Below, one piece after another: positions 62,650-64,000 of a stretch of DNA of 64,000 nucleotides. Source of the DNA: Azotimanducus sp965220185 (GTDB lineage: Bacteria; Pseudomonadota; Gammaproteobacteria; Pseudomonadales; Azotimanducaceae); the NCBI GenBank assembly GCA_965220185.1, contig OZ244807.1:2604001-2668000 (forward strand). The letters are read 5' to 3'. The notes under the pieces were generated by a model, which saw nothing but the letters and a program-made list of their open reading frames with translations, made no database searches and was not told the DNA's origin. The translations under genes were made by a program, and so were the position numbers. Positions within the stretch are counted from its first letter, which is position 1. Each line of letters starts with the position of its first letter.

Positions 62650-62738
62650 GAGGTTTCGCCGGAGTCGACGGTTAGAAAAGCTCAAGCTGAGGTCTCGGCT
62701 TGGGTATATCAACCCGTTTTTTTTCCGGCGAAAACCTC
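62650..62738. other. structured inverted-repeat element between array and tnpB
   Basis: An outer stem pairs GAGGTTTCGCCGGA (62650-62663) with TCCGGCGAAAACCTC (62724-62738). It encloses two hairpins: AAGCTGAG/CTCGGCTT (62684-62701) and GGGT-ATATCA-ACCC (62702-62715), the latter followed by G and eight T. It could be a structured RNA, a small MITE or a terminator pair. Nothing here decides which. Confidence 0.45.
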
Positions 62739-62798
62739 CATTCTTCCAAACTGCTTATCCGTAATCGTAAGGAATCGCACCTCGCCCTCTGCTGGAAC

Positions 62799-62819
62799 TT
62801 GAGACCCCATTCTTTTGGG
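62799..62819 (-). repeat. putative right end of the IS200/IS605-type element
   Basis: Just past the tnpB stop, read in complement, a hairpin (GTCCC-AAAAGAAT-GGGG) is followed by TCTCAA. A small imperfect hairpin ending in TCAA is the usual right end of IS200/IS605 elements and the 3' part of the guide (omega) RNA. The left end lies outside the window. Confidence 0.5.
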
Positions 62820-62821
62820 AC

Positions 62822-64000
62822 TTATATACATGATGCCGGAACACCGACATCTGCTATTCTTTGACGCTTCACAGGCCGACTTCGACACAGGTCATTGTCG
62901 CCACCTCCACGTCCAGTTGCCCCAATCCCGGAGGCCAGAATATTCAACGCAGCATTGATGTCTGCATTGTCGGTGTGCCCACACGCCAAGCACTTGAACT
63001 TGGCTTGCGTGGGTCTGTTTGCGGCATCTACAAATCCGCATCGTGAACACGTCTGGGACGTGTATTGAGGGTTCACTTCAACAAGTCGCGCTGACTTGTA
63101 GCTGAGCTTGTATTTTAAGGCACCCCATCCAGTGTTGAGGATGGCTTTGTTCAGCCCCTTCTTCTGGGCCACATGCTTGCCGGGATTCTCTGTTGTCCCG
63201 TTCGCCGAAGCCGTCATGCCTTTGGTATTGAGCTTCTCAACCACCACCGTGCCAGCCTTCGCAGCGATCCGCTTGGACGCATGATGCCGCCAGTTGTCGC
63301 GATAGCAGCGAATGTTGCGGTGGACATTCGACAAGCGTTGTTTCGTCACGTCTCGTCGGTTCGATCCGATCACTTGCCGCGCCATGCGCCGCTGATACCG
63401 GCGCTTCCGGCATTCAAGCTGTTCGAGACGCGCATTGTCAAGCCGAATGATTTCACCATCGCTTGTCGCGACCTGTCCAGCGTTCATATCGACACCAACG
63501 GCCATTCCGTCGTCAATACGCTCGACTTCGTGCGCCGGGACTTTGTATCGAATGACCGCGTACCATCGTCCGCATTCACGCTTGACTGTGACCGAACGGG
63601 CTTCACAATGACGATACGGGTCTTCACCTTTGCGGGCAAGGCGGAACCAGCCAAGCTTCTGCAATCGGATGCTGTTTCCTGACAGTTGGAAGTGTCTCGG
63701 TTCAGGGAACGTGACTGTGCGGGTCCGATACTTCGACTTGTACTGCGGACGACCGCCTTGCTTCTTGAAATACCGCTCCCACGCAAGGGCCTGGTACTTG
63801 AGCGTATGTCGAATCGCACCGAACGGCAGCACCTGCAACCAGTCTGTCTTCGCTCGAAGCTGTGTGAAGACCTTTCCGGTTGATTCAAACCGGGTTGATG
63901 GCTTTGGCCATGCCCACGGAATCCGCTCATGCCATTCGTATTCCGCCTCGTTCCATTCGAGCAGCTGATTCCATACATAGACGCACGCGCCGGTCACCTG
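62822..64000 (-). CDS. tnpB: TnpB RNA-guided nuclease of an IS200/IS605 element (5' end outside the window)
   Basis: About 390 residues visible, missing roughly 20 at the N-terminus. The three RuvC acidic residues are in place: GVDMNAGQVA (Asp), VVVEKLNTKGM (Glu) and TDNADINAALNIL (Asp). The zinc finger reads QTCSRCGFVDAANRPTQAKF then KCLACGH. The set looks catalytically intact. TnpB cuts DNA guided by an RNA made from the element's 3' end, which here would run from the tnpB tail to about 62799. No tnpA is visible. Confidence 0.9.
   Translation of the reverse strand, partial: QVTGACVYVWNQLLEWNEAEYEWHERIPWAWPKPSTRFESTGKVFTQLRAKTDWLQVLPFGAIRHTLKYQALAWERYFKKQGGRPQYKSKYRTRTVTFPEPRHFQLSGNSIRLQKLGWFRLARKGEDPYRHCEARSVTVKRECGRWYAVIRYKVPAHEVERIDDGMAVGVDMNAGQVATSDGEIIRLDNARLEQLECRKRRYQRRMARQVIGSNRRDVTKQRLSNVHRNIRCYRDNWRHHASKRIAAKAGTVVVEKLNTKGMTASANGTTENPGKHVAQKKGLNKAILNTGWGALKYKLSYKSARLVEVNPQYTSQTCSRCGFVDAANRPTQAKFKCLACGHTDNADINAALNILASGIGATGRGGGDNDLCRSRPVKRQRIADVGVPASCI

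Noticed and set aside
63995..63997. In-window methionine codon as the tnpB start
   Set aside because: The family N-terminus (about 20 residues before the GACVYVWNQ region) is missing, so the true start is beyond the edge.
1..64000. tRNA or rRNA genes
   Set aside because: No cloverleaf with the conserved TTCRA arm or rRNA core was noticed on reading; a tRNAscan run would settle it.

Overview
The window looks like a chromosomal stretch of a gammaproteobacterium with about 58-60% G+C. The evidence is gene order in three housekeeping blocks: carA-carB-greA-rlmE, rpsL-rpsG-fusA, and mlaC-ibaG-murA-hisG-hisD. A MetR-type regulator, ZapE and an RseP start point the same way. The genus cannot be named from the sequence alone.

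Layout. 1-7.3 kb: RseP (cut by the left edge), an SNF2 helicase/SWIM-finger pair, a 605-nt non-autonomous transposable element, a small membrane protein, and two exported enzymes (PQQ-type sugar dehydrogenase, metallo-beta-lactamase fold). 7.4-13.4 kb: an accessory island with a secreted-protein gene carrying a 19-C tract in its signal peptide, a broken DNA adenine methylase, an AAA ATPase, a frameshifted AbiEii-like nucleotidyltransferase with a partner gene, a second member of the secreted-protein family, and a PIN-domain/small-protein pair. 13.4-21.9 kb: metabolism (2-hydroxyacid dehydrogenase, MalY-type lyase, glycerol kinase, two acyl-CoA synthetases and a CoA-transferase). 22-27.1 kb: a giant Calx-beta autotransporter. 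27.2-31.9 kb: a second accessory island with a DUF234 ATPase, another secreted-protein gene whose 18-C tract leaves it out of frame, an LLM-class oxidoreductase and a second AAA ATPase. 32-38.1 kb: a TonB-dependent receptor behind a TPP riboswitch, enoyl-CoA hydratase, M28 peptidase, dihydroorotase. 38.3-41 kb: a hexapeptide-repeat exported protein, a 167-nt MITE and a damaged IS1380-type element. 41-61.3 kb: mostly core genes (EthD protein, rlmE, greA, carB, carA, PNPOx-like protein, str genes, metR, a DUF4143 ATPase, zapE, hisD, hisG, murA, ibaG, mlaC, a deoxynucleoside kinase, acs). 61.4-64 kb: an unknown membrane-anchored protein, a three-repeat CRISPR-like array with a 66-nt period, a structured element and an IS200/IS605 TnpB cut by the right edge.

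The most striking signal is a family of three small secreted proteins sharing a leader of the form M-[KT]-R...P...K[LI]A. Two of them carry long homopolymeric C tracts inside the signal peptide. In this assembly one is in frame (ON) and the other is one C too long (OFF), which is the layout of a slipped-strand phase-variable surface or secreted antigen system. The third is out of frame by one base at a CCCC run. The other main signals are the Type II-sized CRISPR-like array beside tnpB, several short inverted-repeat elements that all insert at CTAG, a PIN/small-protein candidate toxin-antitoxin pair, and the TPP riboswitch that marks the TonB receptor as a probable thiamine importer. Database searches were not possible, so family names rest on motif recognition.
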